Source: Oegoconia quadripuncta (taxonomy: Eukaryota; Arthropoda; Insecta; Lepidoptera; Autostichidae). From it: a DNA stretch of 64,000 bases. The stretch spans positions 7,658,815 through 7,722,814 of the forward strand of contig OX438742.1 in NCBI GenBank assembly GCA_949316235.1. The letters are read 5' to 3'. The notes under the pieces are model-generated. The model was not told the DNA's origin. It did not search any database and worked only from the letters and a program-made list of their open reading frames with translations. Below are positions 1 through 10,878 of this stretch, one piece after another (position 1 is the first letter of the stretch; each line of letters begins with the position of its first letter). The translations under genes were made by a program, and so were the position numbers.

Positions 1-470
1 AATGTTAATGATAAGTTTCCACATATAAGTCACTAGATTTCGTATATCATCTTATGTATGTATGTAGATATTTTAAGTTGTCTTTTGTAATAATTAATAA
101 CGCGGCGGGTCAGTGACCTCATTCGCACTACACACAAACCTTTACAGGTTTTCGTAGGCGTCTTATAGTGAAGATTGTTCAAATAATGTTCTATGGATAA
201 ATAAATTAAAAAAAAAAAAGATAAACAAGTTTCATGAGACATAAATAATTTTGACAGAAAGCTAAGTAGGTAAAACGAACAAAAGAAATCGTGGAGACCT
301 ATGTTATACCATCTACTGTTGTTTTCAAACACATCACTTACGAGGTATTAGTTAAGGTGTTAATAAATTCGTAATCTGCTAAGCCACACAGTAAGAACCC
401 TTTTCTTGACATTTCCTCATACGTCAAAGCCTAACCGTAGCTAATACTTTTGTATGGAAACATGCTAAGC
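1..470. other. AT-rich intergenic DNA, nothing recognised
   Basis: There is no gene-like composition, splice pattern or recognisable repeat here apart from short A runs. A short minus-strand ORF near the left edge shows no domain and is taken as chance. Confidence 0.5.
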
Positions 471-817
471 CAGTGGTTCCCAACGTAAACAGAACCGATA
501 ATCACCAAAAAAAAAAATTAATTTTGGACCCACCTCGTGCCTAAAATTTAAAAAAGATAATCGCTTCCCTTTGTTTTCTTATTTCTTATCATTACAGCTT
601 TGGTGCAAATTTCAATTTGAGTCACTTTTAATCGCAGTGAATTCGATATGTTTAATTTATTTCTTTATTTAGTCTTAATAGAAACTAAGCCAGAAAATCC
701 CACTGCACATAAGTATGAGGTAGTGAAGGGGGAGGATGTCAACCGAACGACTGCGGTCCACTTAACATTTTCTCGCGACCCACAACTAGGTTGCGACCCA
801 AAAGTTGGGAAATACTG
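471..817. mobile_element. Non-autonomous hAT-like element with imperfect 8-bp TSD
   Basis: The left end starts CAGTGGTTCCCAAC and the reverse complement of the right end starts CAGTATTTCCCAAC, a hAT-type terminal inverted repeat. The interior near the right end has the GGGTCGC/GCGACCC motifs often seen in such elements. Flanks TGCTAAGC (463-470) and GGCTACGC (818-825) match at 6 of 8 bases, as expected for an old 8-bp hAT target duplication. The 347-bp body has no transposase; the ORF at 648-890 is chance. Confidence 0.6.
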
Positions 818-1386
818 GGCTACGCCATTTAATCCTTATATTCGGTCTGCTAATATTTATACGTCTTTGATTTTTATAATTACGAAATAATCGAACAACA
901 CATAAATGTGACATTGCCAGCTCCCACTGTAAATGCACCCTTCAATGTCAGACTAATTTGATCACTTGACTGCTAATGTCATTTGGATGTTGATTTAGGA
1001 AGGCAGTAATTTTAATTGTTTTAAGTGAATTTATGTACTTATACTTTCAGTTTTCATATAACTAGCAATAGCATCCAATAGGATGTTAATTATTAGTATT
1101 TATGATAGTTCATGTAGTAGTAGGTACGTTCCCTTTTTTTAACATTGTAATTTCATGAAGTACTTAACGTAAGTTTATTTTGTACCATATCAATAAATTA
1201 TTTTGAAACTTAATTTTTGGATTAGGCTGTGACTGTACCTACATGAATAAGTAATTGTTATAAATACATCGTATTGCTTTTCCTAGCTGTTTTTATTTAA
1301 ACACCTACTGCGTTTCGAATAGGAAACCATTATACCTAAATATCAAGAACAATCACTTCTAATATAAATACAAAGTAAGTATCTAA
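818..1386. other. Intergenic DNA, nothing recognised
   Basis: AT-rich sequence without a convincing ORF, repeat terminus or RNA gene. Confidence 0.4.
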
Positions 1387-1556
1387 CTAGTATTATAAAT
1401 GCGAAAGTTTGGATGTTTGTTTGTCGTTCAATCACGGTGAAAGGGATGAACGGATTCGATGAAATTTGGTATATAGGTGGAACATGCCCTGGAGTAAAAC
1501 ATATGTTATTTTTTACCACGATAAAGTAAGTACTTCTTGCGGGATAAACAAAATAA
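1387..1556 (+). mobile_element. lep1/Helitron-like lepidopteran element, fragment
   Basis: It begins with the ATTATAAATGCGAAAGTTTG motif, then GTTTGT repeats, 'CAATCACGGTGAAAGGGATGAACGG', 'GAAATTTGGTATAT' and 'GGGATAAACAAA'. The same order occurs at 33062-33235 on + and at 34510-34750 on the minus strand. The family name is from general knowledge of Lepidoptera. The right terminus is missing. Confidence 0.5.
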
Positions 1557-1782
1557 AGTGATTCCACTCAGGCAAGCTAGTTTGTGTATAACATATATTG
1601 ACTTTGTGATTTGGGTACGTAAGTAATAGGTTTATACCGTCCAGTCTAACTAAGATTTCTCTTTAAATATAGAATAAATAAAATCGCTCTGACTTGCACT
1701 TGAAAAGCATTTTACTAGTGGCTGATTCAGTGGGGTCGGATTCTTTTTGTTAAAAAGTTTTTATATTTCAAGATTAGATTTA

Positions 1783-2112
1783 ACCGCATCCGTGGCTCAA
1801 TGTAAACAACATTGGGTTTACGATTCGGAGGTCGCGGGTTCGATCCCCAGCGGGGTACATGTTTAAGTACTCGGTTTGGTTGGTGATAGGCCATTTTAAA
1901 ATGTCCGCCTGGCTAGTTACCACCATCTAAATCTGCTGCCAAGCAGCAATGTTAATAGCATTATTGTGTTCCGGTTGTCACAGATAAAATAGCCAGTCCC
2001 CCAAATGTGTTGGGGTTTCCGGTTCAGTACGCTTCCACCTTCGACCTCATCTTCACTTAACATCAGGTGTGATTGAGGTCAAGTACAAAAACTCGTTGTG
2101 CATAAAAAAAAA
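1783..2112 (+). mobile_element. tRNA-derived SINE, family C, full length
   Basis: The head 'ACCGCATCCGTGGCTCAATG' and B box GGTTCGATCCCC are a pol III tRNA-like promoter. The body contains 'GCCAAGCAGCAATGTTAATA', the 3' part 'CTTCCACCTTCGACCTCATC', and the copy ends in an A tail. Other copies lie at 13401, 32230, 38982, 51579, 60156 and 61977. AAGATTAG occurs just left of the head and again right after the A tail, a possible target duplication. Confidence 0.75.
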
Positions 2113-2887
2113 AGATTAGCAAAGTACTTGAAGCGCGCGTTTAATGTACTTTGCTTTTAACATTTTAGCGTGCTAGCCCTCCCTGATCATTAATGTGCGA
2201 TAGCGACCCTTCTAGCTCCTACAGGTTAGGTGGGCAGTTGGGGTATACCAGCTTGATCTGATCTTCGATTTGTCATATTTATTGGCAATCACCTTCTCTA
2301 CACTCTTTCCATACAAACCCAAACTGCACATATAGATATCTATTCGTAGTTTCCCTGTGCAACTATACAATCGTCTAAATATGTAATGCTGTTTAACATG
2401 ATTACATAAAAGAAAATACTGCATACCGATTACGCTGAAATTGCAATGGGATTAACTTGACGGTATGCCCTTTCAAATATAAATTAATTTAATTTAAAAT
2501 GACACAAAATACTAACGTTTTTAATATTGTGTGCTAGAGTAATTAATTTGTTTCCTATTATTATTGTATACCAGTAATGGTTAAGTGTGTTTGAACATTA
2601 TTTAGAAATAGAAACACGACCTGTATCGACCACATTTAAAACAATAAAGATTTCTATTCTATTCAAAAGAGAATTACGCAATTCAACCGCCAAATCTCGG
2701 AGAAGATTTTTTAATTGAGAATGTCCTCCTTTTTGAAGTCGGTTTAAAATTTAAAATGATTAGTATTAAAGTAAAGGGAAAAAGTAATAAAAGTAGAGGA
2801 GAGGGCAAAATGTATCGTTCATTTATTACAAGCTTTTATTTAACTTACTTCATATTATGATGTCCATTCAAAATTGGTCATAGCTCA
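2113..2887. other. Intergenic DNA with a short repeat-like tail motif
   Basis: Mostly unremarkable. Around 2690-2750 there is 'CCTCCTTTTTGAAGTCGGTT', a phrase also seen near 26430-26450 and probably the end of a dispersed repeat. No gene is supported. Confidence 0.4.
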
Positions 2888-3357
2888 TTAGACCCACCCG
2901 GCACCAACTCCGCACCGCCTCGACGCACGGCGTCCACTCGTTGTATACAGGTGATCCACGGGTGGACGCCGCGTTATCACCAATAAACGTCGTCAACCAG
3001 TGAACCCCGCGTGGTCAACGAGTGGACGTCGCTTAGTCTACGAACTTTCGAGTAGTCTGTTAACAATTGGCACTAGGTATAGGTATCGTCCTCGCGTGAA
3101 TCATTCGCGGGCAGCGCGCGGTCCACTCGGGACCCGCGCGTTGGTAATGCACAGTCAACGCAAGGTAGGTAAGCATGCGAGCAACGAGTTGTCACGGAGC
3201 GGTCCACTCGCCGTCCACGCGTGGAGGGCTTACGACTAAGGCGATTCGGTGACGCTACGGAGTTGGTGTAGTGAGCGCATACCCATATAAGTCCATATAA
3301 AGAATACCTACTAACCGCAGGCGAGGCGGTGCGGCGTGAATGCCGGGTGGCTCTAAT
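2888..3357. mobile_element. GC-rich TIR element with GTCCACTCG subterminal motifs
   Basis: Terminal inverted repeats ATTAGACCCACCCGGCA (2888-2904) and its counterpart at 3341-3357 match at 16 of 17 positions. A second inner match, CCGCACCGCCTCG, follows. The 470-bp body is much more GC-rich than its surroundings and repeats GTCCACTCG or close variants in both orientations (about 2930, 2960, 3020, 3120, 3200, 3212). The 79-residue ORF inside has no domain and is not called. Confidence 0.6.
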
Positions 3358-3414
3358 AATAATAACCTTTAAGGAGCTGAAATGCTGATTCGTTCAGTTC
3401 TAATGACAATACAT

Positions 3415-3560
3415 TTATATGATAGACATGAACTGATGCTGCAGCCAGGATCGTCTCCTCACGAGGGAACTCCCGGTTATCCCGGATACTACATTTTGCA
3501 TACCTACAGGCATGGATGACTTAATGCTGAATCCAGGTTTGTCTCCCGAAGAGGGATTTC
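3415..3560. repeat. Two imperfect direct copies of a ~75-90 bp unit
   Basis: 'GCAGCCAGGATCGTCTCCTC' with 'ACGAGGGAACTCC', and about 90 bases later 'GAATCCAGGTTTGTCTCCCG' with 'AAGAGGGATTTCT', are diverged direct repeats, each preceded by CATGAAC or CATGGAT. Confidence 0.35.
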
Positions 3561-3659
3561 TACGGTAAGCAGCTTGATTTTACAAGTATTTTTAAAGATC
3601 CGTTACATTCCGCAATATCCCATTTGTAAAATGTCCAACAGATTCAAATGTAGTGGTAG

Positions 3660-3912
3660 AGCCACGCTGTAAGCTAAGCTTGCAGCATGAATGGGCCGGC
3701 TCGACCGGGGAAGTACCACCCTCTCGCAGAAGACCGACGTCTGAGTAGTGGCATTTTGCCACTGCGCTTCGTCCGCTGGGGTGGACACCTACCTCAAAGG
3801 CCGGCAACGCATCTGTGACCCTTTTGGTGTTGCGGGTGCCCATGGGCGGCGGTGATTGCTTTCCATCAGGTGACCCGCATGCTCGTTTGCCGCCCTCTCA
3901 TATAAAAAAAAA
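3660..3912 (+). mobile_element. LINE 3' end with A tail
   Basis: The text runs 'GGCCGGCAACGCATCTGTGA', 'TGTTGCGGGTGCCCATGGGC', 'GGCGGTGATTGCTTTCCATC', 'GGTGACCCGCATGCTCGTTT' and ends CCGCCCTCTCATATAAAAAAA. This is a common lepidopteran retroelement 3' end. A second partial copy ends at 57985-58040. Short ORFs across it are not genes. Confidence 0.55.
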
Positions 3913-4633
3913 ATATCGATTCTGTTGGATTTTTGGCTGGACAACACTTCTTAAAGAAAAAAAGTGCATTTCCGCGTTGCACGCATACTTCCTTATTAGG
4001 AGCCTAAGACATTATAACCTCAAAACAAAGAAAACAATTAGACGAACTATCCGGCTTAGGTACGCCCTAACACCGTTCATCAGTTCTACACACGACATGC
4101 TCTCTAAAAACCTATTATTTTGAACGATCTAAATTAAAGTGACGGCTGTATACGTCACACTGTGCATTTTGTGTTTCTTTATTTTTAGAAATTATGAAAG
4201 ACGCTATTTATAGCTTTTTAATTTTATGCGCGTACCATCTAATATTGTTGACACAACAAGGCAGCACTACGCGCTGTGCTGTGCTACATAGGCTACATAA
4301 TATGGTTCAGCGTCAGCAGGTACAGGCTTCAATATTCGCCAGTTATATTTCGATTGAAAACTCATAGGTCCCACGAAATATTTTGCATGTAAAATAAATA
4401 TCGAGTGTCCGAAAATCGTCATCAGAATCCATCTTCCTTAGAATGTTTATAAATTCTTGGCGTAGTCTAATAAAGTTTTTAAAAAAGTTGATATTTTGCC
4501 TAGGAAATCTTTGACTTTTATACAAACTATGGCAATTTAAATACACATCACACGTCAACCATTGACATTTCACAATCACTTTTGTTATAAAATTATTCAA
4601 GTTTCCATCGATCCCGCATTCGGTGCATTAATC

Positions 4634-4741
4634 ATGTCTTTGTTTGCTTTGGACAAGTGGGCTCGCCTCCTAAAGATCATTGTAGATAATGGGGGGCCGT
4701 TCAAATCCGCCTATAAGTTTTGGCGATTCGATACATTGAAG
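4634..4741 (+). CDS. NDUFA12/B17.2-like complex I accessory subunit, exon 1
   Basis: First coding exon, 36 codons, starting at the first Met of the conserved block (MSLFALDKWARLL...). The pattern LDKWARLLKIIVDNGGPF followed by SAYKFWRFDTLK matches the N-terminal helix region of NDUFA12, a matrix-side accessory subunit of mitochondrial NADH:ubiquinone oxidoreductase needed for attachment of the electron-input arm. The exon ends AAG at a weak donor (GTTTAA). Joining to 6361 is in phase 0 and gives LK-EGRLVG, in agreement with the family. The ORF is open upstream of 4634 but that part does not resemble the family. Sequence divergence and an unusual Cys-rich segment in exon 3 suggest a derived paralogue rather than the housekeeping copy; this is inference. 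No 5' UTR or promoter could be defined. Confidence 0.75.
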
Positions 4742-6360
4742 GTTTAACACAAAGATTTCCAATAGGTTTTCTTATGTACTTGTGTCATTCTTTTCCACCC
4801 CCATAGTGCAGATTTTGTTTGGAAGAAATTCTATCTTAATAAGATGATAATAGGTTAAATTCCATTAATTATCGGTAAAATTTATCGGTATTTTTTTGCT
4901 ATCATCTACAACCGACAGCTCTAGAGCTGTCTTTAGCTGGCTTTAGAGTTCTAAACCTGCAGACCACACAGCGATAATGTAGAGCGAAGTTCGAATAAGT
5001 TCGCTGTAGTCTATCACACCCTCGTATGGACATATTAAAACAACCATTAAAATCAAGTGAGTTTCATCATTATCCTCATATTAGCCACAGGACGTTTACT
5101 GCTGAACATAGGCTTTCCCCCATAGATTTCCTGAGCAACCGGTTGGAAGCGTGCATCCAGCGATTACCCGCGACCTTCCACAGGTCGTCTTGGTTCCTCC
5201 AGCTATGGTGATGATCGGTGTGGTAAGTCGTCTAGGAAATTCTTCTTTCCTGATTCGATCACATTGTGATCTTGTAAGATTATTAGATGCTTAATAATGT
5301 TTATAAGTAACCATCACCACGCGACTAAGAAGACACCGAATATAAACAGCAATTTGTCGATATTTTGGCGAACAACGCTTTCTGAGTATTTCATAGGTAT
5401 AGGGGGTGGGTGGTCTCTGATGTAAACCGACATCGGGTGGTCCTTGTAGCACGTGAAACGGAGAGATAAGAATTTCGCGGTAGTCAGGTGTAACAAGCGC
5501 TGGCAGCCGACTTACAAATAGGTATACCTGTCGCTCCAACCTGACGCATTCCGTGTCTGTAATCTAAATGTTTTGTGAAGTTTTTTGTTTTTTCATCGGT
5601 ATGACTACATTTACCGAAGGAGGCGTTGGAAACTGCATTTTCGCACTTAGGTTACACATCTCAATAGTAAAAAAAGAAACAGTATTTTCAGGGAGTTTCA
5701 AAGTTGTTAATGAACTGAAATCTTTTCATGCACTTCACCGTATATCGTTGCGCTTCTTAACTTTTTATTTCAGGAAATAAGTATCTATTTCTTGACTCAA
5801 TAATATGAGCTTGGTGTTAACAATGTGTCCCCACTTATCAAGGCGATTTCCATCTGAAATCTTAAACAATCAGTTTTCATCGAAAATATCTACTTGCGCT
5901 GCCAGTGTGTGTTAGATACAGTAAGCGTCAGAAAAATAAACTCTACTGACATTGCAATATGATAAATGAAATGGTTGAGGTTTTAGGGGTTTTCTTACAT
6001 TTACATTACATTACATTACATGCTAACAATAATTTGATTTGAATGCTAACGTCATTTTCATGCTGACTGTACCAAATCCAAATGTGCTTTTTGATTTTTT
6101 GATCAGGAACAGCCGACTATTTACTCATTTTTTAGTAACATCTATTACAAAAAAAAGACTTAATAAGATTGTTACATAAAGTCGTAACTAGCGAAATATT
6201 TAAGTTGGACCAATAGAGAGACCAAGAAAGGTTAACTGTTTGTCTCCTAAAGTAGAGAAAGACTAGGCAAGCTAAAATTTCATTCATTCTTCTTCAAATA
6301 ACCATTTACATAATCGTGGACTACGGTATTCATCTAAAATACTGATCGTAATCTGTCCAG
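4742..6360 (+). other. Intron 1 of the NDUFA12-like gene
   Basis: Intron of about 1.6 kb. It contains a retroelement scrap at 5065-5220 and a short TTACA/ATTACA run near 5996-6022. ORFs around 5291-5780 have no domain or splice support and are not called. Confidence 0.6.
5065..5220 (-). mobile_element. RTE-type LINE scrap
   Basis: 'CATCATTATCCTCATATTAG' followed by 'TTTACTGCTGAACATAGGC' and 'GCGACCTTCCACAGGTCGTC' resembles the reverse complement of the RTE-type LINE ORF2 end that is common in Lepidoptera. It is too short and mutated to encode anything. Confidence 0.4.
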
Positions 6361-6486
6361 GAAGGCAGGCTGGTGGGCTGCGACTGCTTCGGCAACAAGT
6401 ACTATGAGAACAACTACTACATGTTAGCACGCAACCGCTGGGTGGAGTACAACCAAACAGTCAACTGGGACTATGACGCTAGTCAG
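6361..6486 (+). CDS. NDUFA12/B17.2-like complex I accessory subunit, exon 2
   Basis: An exon of 42 codons bounded by acceptor TCTGTCCAG and donor GTGCGC, both in phase 0. It encodes GRLVGCDCFGNKYYEN, then ARNRWVEYNQTVNWDYDASQ. The core G-x-L-V-G-x-D-x-x-G-N-K-Y-Y-E followed by R-N/H-R-W-V is the hallmark of the NDUFA12 family, so the assignment of the gene rests mainly here. The family usually has a charged residue where this copy has Cys (VGCDCFG), one of several unusual cysteines. Because the exon keeps an open frame and intact splice sites among decayed repeats, it is likely still under selection. Confidence 0.8.
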
Positions 6487-6846
6487 GTGCGCGACGTTTC
6501 TACTTAGTCCTCCTTTTTCGACGCTGACACAAGACTGCTCGGGGCCTCACCACCTCCGAAGGCCTCCGCGGGCCTCTTTCTATATGTACATTTCTTGATT
6601 CTCTATCAAATATTAATTAGGGCCTTGGTCCTTTACGCAATTTTCCTTTTCTCAGACTGAACTGTCCACTCTGAAAGTGTTCTCGCATATTTTGGTGAAT
6701 TTCGCGTCCATCCTCCACAAATGGGAGTGTATAGCCAGATAAATGCGAAAAATCCTCGCTAGAGAAGTTAAAATCTAAAGCAATACTTCACTAAGTAGAT
6801 TTACTTAGTGAATAGCCTTCCAAAATGGTTAGTATTGTAATAATGT

Positions 6847-7062
6847 TGACGACCGTTTGTTTTAGTAGATAGTGGCCCTGTCAGCGAAACCAACGGTTGC
6901 GGGTTCGAATCCCGCGTGGGGTAAATGTTTGTGTGATGAATACGAACATTTATTCCCGAGTCATGGATGTTTATATAAATATTTATGTATGTTTGTTCGT
7001 TATCAAGTACAAGCTTTGCTTAGTTTGGGACTAGATGATTGGTGTAAGTGTCCGAAATATTA
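6847..7062 (+). mobile_element. tRNA-derived SINE, family A
   Basis: The A-box region 'TTTTAGTAGATAGTGG' and B box GGTTCGAATCCCGC are followed by 'TGTTTGTGTGATGAATACGA', 'TTTATATAAATATTTATGTA' and the 3' signature 'GTTTGGGACTAGATGATTGG' then GTGTAAGTGTCCGAAATATT. It lies in intron 2 of the NDUFA12-like gene. Confidence 0.75.
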
Positions 7063-7203
7063 AAAAAAGAAAAAAATGAACCCCTGCCCAGCTACTTTTC
7101 CAAATTCTGAATCCAACAGGCCAGCAAATGCCGAAGGTAAAGAATAAGTCCCATGCTTTGTAAGCTATCAAATTCATTGGATATTAGAAAAGCTAATCCT
7201 TTT

Positions 7204-7450
7204 TACGACCGATTGGTGTAGTGGAGAGTGACCCGATCAGCGAAACCAACGGTTGCGGGTTCGAATCCCGCGACGGGTATATGTTTATATGATGAATACG
7301 AACATTTATTCCAGAGTCTTGGATGTTTATATAAATATTTATGTATGTTTATCCGTTATCTAGTATCCATAGTACAAGTTTTGCTTAGTTTGGGACTAGA
7401 TGATTGGTGTAAGTGTCCGAAATATTTATTTATTATTAATATTTATTATT
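7204..7450 (+). mobile_element. tRNA-derived SINE, family A, second tandem copy
   Basis: It has the same layout as the copy at 6847, with better-preserved head 'GATTGGTGTAGTGGAGAGTG', and is separated from it by about 140 bp. It ends in a TATTTATTATT-rich tail roughly 25 bp before the exon 3 acceptor, so it supplies part of the sequence next to that splice site. Confidence 0.75.
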
Positions 7451-7476
7451 TATTAATTACCAAATCAAACTTTTAG

Positions 7477-7669
7477 GTGACACCTGAGTGGCACGGGTGG
7501 CTTCACCACCGCACCGATCGGCTGCCCTGCGTCGACCCCGCGAAGACGTTCCTCCACTGCTGCGGCTGGTGCACCTGCTGGCTGATGCCTCATGAGGAGA
7601 TTCTCTCGGGGACCGACCAGGCTTACTACCCTTATTCCACCACTAGACCGAAAACCAACGCTTGGGACG
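7477..7669 (+). CDS. NDUFA12/B17.2-like complex I accessory subunit, exon 3
   Basis: The acceptor AACTTTTAG leads in phase 0 into VTPEWHGWLHHRTDRLP, then GTDQAYYPYSTTRPKTNAW. P-x-E-W-x-x-W-L-H-x-x-T-D and Y-x-P-Y-S-T-T-R-P-K are conserved C-terminal NDUFA12 signatures. Between them the segment FLHCCGWCTCW replaces the usual basic/aromatic stretch and adds four cysteines, which is odd for this family. A good donor (G|GTGAGT) follows Asp at 7669. If it is not used, translation reads GEC and stops at 7680, giving a protein of 145 residues, close to the usual family length. If it is used, a last exon such as 14055-14089 is needed. Both are possible. Confidence 0.78.
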
Positions 7670-7992
7670 GTGAGTGTTGATAGTGATGTCAATGCGCACT
7701 TCAGATGTAAAACTGAAAAGTCCTGACAAAAAGCCTAATTTGTACAAAAAAATCCAAACATTTTATTGCTACTGTGGTATGTTTTTTATGCTGCGTGCCA
7801 GTCGGCCAGACTAAAGTTAAGATTTTAAGAAGAAGTAAGTACTACGTTGTGTTGATTAATATTTAGTGTAATGACTGACTGATTGTTAACAGAAAAAAAT
7901 GTATGTAAATAAAATTTATTTGGTTTACTAGCACCCTAGTACCTAAATTAAAATCGAGTATACGTGTGCCGCGTTTTGTCACAGTTCTAATA

Positions 7993-8150
7993 GATAGGCG
8001 CATTTTTGGAAGACATCGCCTGCAATGCTGATTTAGTATTCATAGCGTGTAGATCATTTTTGTGATGAGGATGGACGCGATCTGTTAGCATGGTGTTGAT
8101 GCGTTTAGGAGATACAGCCGTACAAAGACGCGTTATGCTTGCAAAAATGA
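7993..8150 (+). repeat. Left arm of a distant inverted repeat pair
   Basis: About 150 bp running from 'GCGCATTTTTGGAAGACATC' through 'TGATGAGGATGGACGC' to 'AAAGACGCGTTATG'. It is repeated in reverse complement at 10718-10878 with strong similarity. No terminal motif could be assigned to a known superfamily. Confidence 0.55.
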
Positions 8151-8720
8151 ACGATGAGAATGCTGCAAAGCTGAAAATATGATAGTATAGGGCCTTAATG
8201 TCACTTGAGATTTGTCGTAATGGAGAAGAGGTGGGTGGAATTGGCCGGAGATTGGTTTATTGAATTTCTATACTTAAATCTATAAACACATACCTACACA
8301 GTGAAAGTAAAACTAAAATTAAGAACTGGTTGCTAACACTGAACATCATAGGTACATAATACTTCGGGTAGTGTTATTCCTCTATGATAACACTGAAGGC
8401 TTATTCACTGTACCTACCGTCTTAATTTTAAGTAAAGCTTACACCCGCCAATCAATCAAGTACTTTATTTTGTTTAAGAAAAACATGTTAAAAAAAGTTT
8501 TTTTTGTGTAAAAGGCTTTAAATTTCTAATATATCGAAAATATTGGGGGGTTAAATTATTGGACTCTGACTACGTCAACTTTCAAATAACCCTGTAATTG
8601 TGATAGTGACAGTCATAATCATATCTATCGACATTAAAAATAAACATAATAGGATAATAAGCATTTTGATCGAACCACTCATACGGAATCGAAACAAATT
8701 GCAATAGTCAAACTCAAAAC
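8151..8720. other. Intronic or intergenic DNA, nothing recognised
   Basis: AT-rich, with no supported gene or repeat terminus. Confidence 0.4.
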
Positions 8721-8724
8721 TAAG

Positions 8725-9110
8725 TCACAAATGCTTTATTTTGTAGGTACACAGGGTACACATAAAATAGTAAATTCTACATTTGTTAAGCTCCTGCTTG
8801 TTCAAAATACAATACTTTTATAGCATCTTTAAATTTATTGTAAGGAAGATTTTGTATATCAACAGGAACCTTATTGAAAAAGCGTATAGGTACATAACCC
8901 TTTGATAGAATTACTGACTTTGCGGAGGCGACTTATGTGACCCGCAAGTTTATCTTTATTTTTTTGTTTTGACATCGTGTTTATCACTATTTTTCTAAAA
9001 TAATGCAATATTTTTTTTACATATATTAAATCTGCTCGTTAAAATTATCTAGTGACACTGCAGGTCCCAATTCGTAAATCGCACGCAGAGCTCGTTTCTG
9101 CAAAACATAA
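8725..9110 (-). mobile_element. Decayed LINE 3' region
   Basis: The text 'TGTTCAAAATACAATACTTT' with 'TTTATTGTAAGGAAGATTTTG' and 'GGAACCTTATTGAAAAAGCG' reads as the reverse complement of a LINE ORF2 C-terminal/3' UTR region. A similar decayed region lies at 39340-39500. No reading frame survives. Confidence 0.35.
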
Positions 9111-10717
9111 ATTATAATCCTTTGCACGATTAATGTCCAAATAGAAACACGCGGCATTTCCTCACAGCGATACCGTAAGAATGTCTCTTATAACCTGTCG
9201 TTTTAATGTCACTTTTGTAAAGTATTATATTCGTGACTGAGAATTATATTCGTCCCTCTTTGAGGTAGGGCCATTGTATGTTTGTTTCAGTCTAATAATC
9301 AATACCGATATGGAGCCTGAGCTTTTTAACTCTACAGCGCAGCGCTTTATTGAATGAGGCGCATGATGTTCGTTGAAATAATCTATCTCTTTTTCTCTTG
9401 TTGATTTATCATAAATAGTATTTCAAAAGTGATATCTTCAATTTTATGGTAAATTAATAAATAATAATGGATCCCAACAATTTTAATAAAAACTTTATAT
9501 CGTTTCTTCGCTATTCTAATAGTTCTCATATGTAATAATCACTCCGCTTGCTTAAAAATAAAGATTGAAATTTCAATCCTGGATCGCGATATAGATATTT
9601 TCTCGGAGGTTAGTATATAAGACAAATGCGTTGTAATACCCAGCGGAAGGTCCGTAGCTACTACGTAGACCGGTGCTGGCAGGGAGCCGGCCAAACTCCC
9701 TGCTATCAGATATGTTGAAGCGTAAAGCAATAATCATGTATGGTAATAACGGCAAATGACACGATAAACAGAGACTTAGTTCTCATCCACACGATAGTAG
9801 CTAATTTGACCTTCTTTTGCTATTTCTATATTTATTTTTCGACATTTTTACTTTTTTTTATAACTAGTTATATGGTACAACTGTTATGAACTTACTATTA
9901 TAAAATAATATTCCTCTTTCTTAGACACACGGTAGTAGGTGAGTCGACATTCCTTTGCTACTTCTAAATTTATTTAAATTCGAAATTTTTAATTCTGTAT
10001 TATAATCACATGGTCTGAGCCTTATTTAGTTAACCACAAAAATTAAACAAAAAAAAAAATCTCTTAAATCACTAAACCGATGTCTTCCAGATAATCTCAA
10101 CATGAATAATGTTAAGAATTAATATAAAGCATACTAGGTATACGTATCCTGAGTAAGCACTAGTTGGCCTTGTTAATATTTGTCAAAGCTGGTGTTATGC
10201 CCAACGTGATGGCACGAGCCCTATTTGAACTTGAATGTTTTTTATTAATGTTCTGGCAGGGCTTTTGTCGACTTTTATTATTGTATCTGTTAAATCTGTC
10301 CTTTATTTTATTTTAATAAATAAATAATTACGTTCAGGTAAGTAGGACATTAAAATGTCGGTACGGACCTACAAAGAAGAAGGAATTAAGAAGTGTGGTA
10401 AGACGTGAAAGTAAAACTTTTATGTTAATTTTAAGTTAGTGCGCAAATACCTATATTCCAAACAACACACTGTTTAAGGTCATCTGGTTAATCAATTACA
10501 CAATACATATTAGGAATCTGATACAACTTACATATTTTTCAGTTTTATGGTCTAATTTACTAAGTACGATGAAAAAACCAGAATTAATTTTTACCCTTTA
10601 TGGGCCATAAATTATTAAACGCGCCAACGAATCTTGTCAGTTTTTTTACTGTTTACATAGCCCCTGCGCATATTATAATACTGTCCTATTTTCTGCCTTG
10701 CAGCTGATCGTTAATTT
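9111..10717. other. Intronic or intergenic DNA, nothing recognised
   Basis: No exon, RNA gene or repeat terminus that I can support. ORFs at 9539-9755 lie on the minus strand and show no domain. Two short phrases (9780-9860 and 9925-9990) resemble each other: 'ACACGATAGTAGCTAATTTGAC' matches 'CACACGGTAGTAGGTGAGTCGAC' loosely. Confidence 0.35.
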
Positions 10718-10878
10718 TTTGGAACCATAACGCGTCTTTGAACGGCTGTATCTCCTGAACGCACCAACACCATGCGAGCAGACGGCGTCCATCCTCATCA
10801 CAAAAATGATCTACACGCTGTGAATACTATAAATCAGCCTTGCAGGCGATAGTTTCCAAAAATGCGCTTATCTCTCTG
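10718..10878 (-). repeat. Right arm of a distant inverted repeat pair
   Basis: This is the reverse complement of 7993-8150, with shared blocks 'ATAACGCGTCTTTG', 'CTGTATCTCCTGAACGCA', 'CATCCTCATCACAAAAATGA', 'TCTACACGC' and 'GGCGATAGTTTCCAAAAATG'. Confidence 0.55.

Noticed and set aside
3000..3239. 79-residue GC-rich ORF
   Set aside because: Lies inside the GTCCACTCG TIR element and has no domain.
7465..7692. 75-residue minus-strand ORF
   Set aside because: Shadow of NDUFA12-like exon 3.
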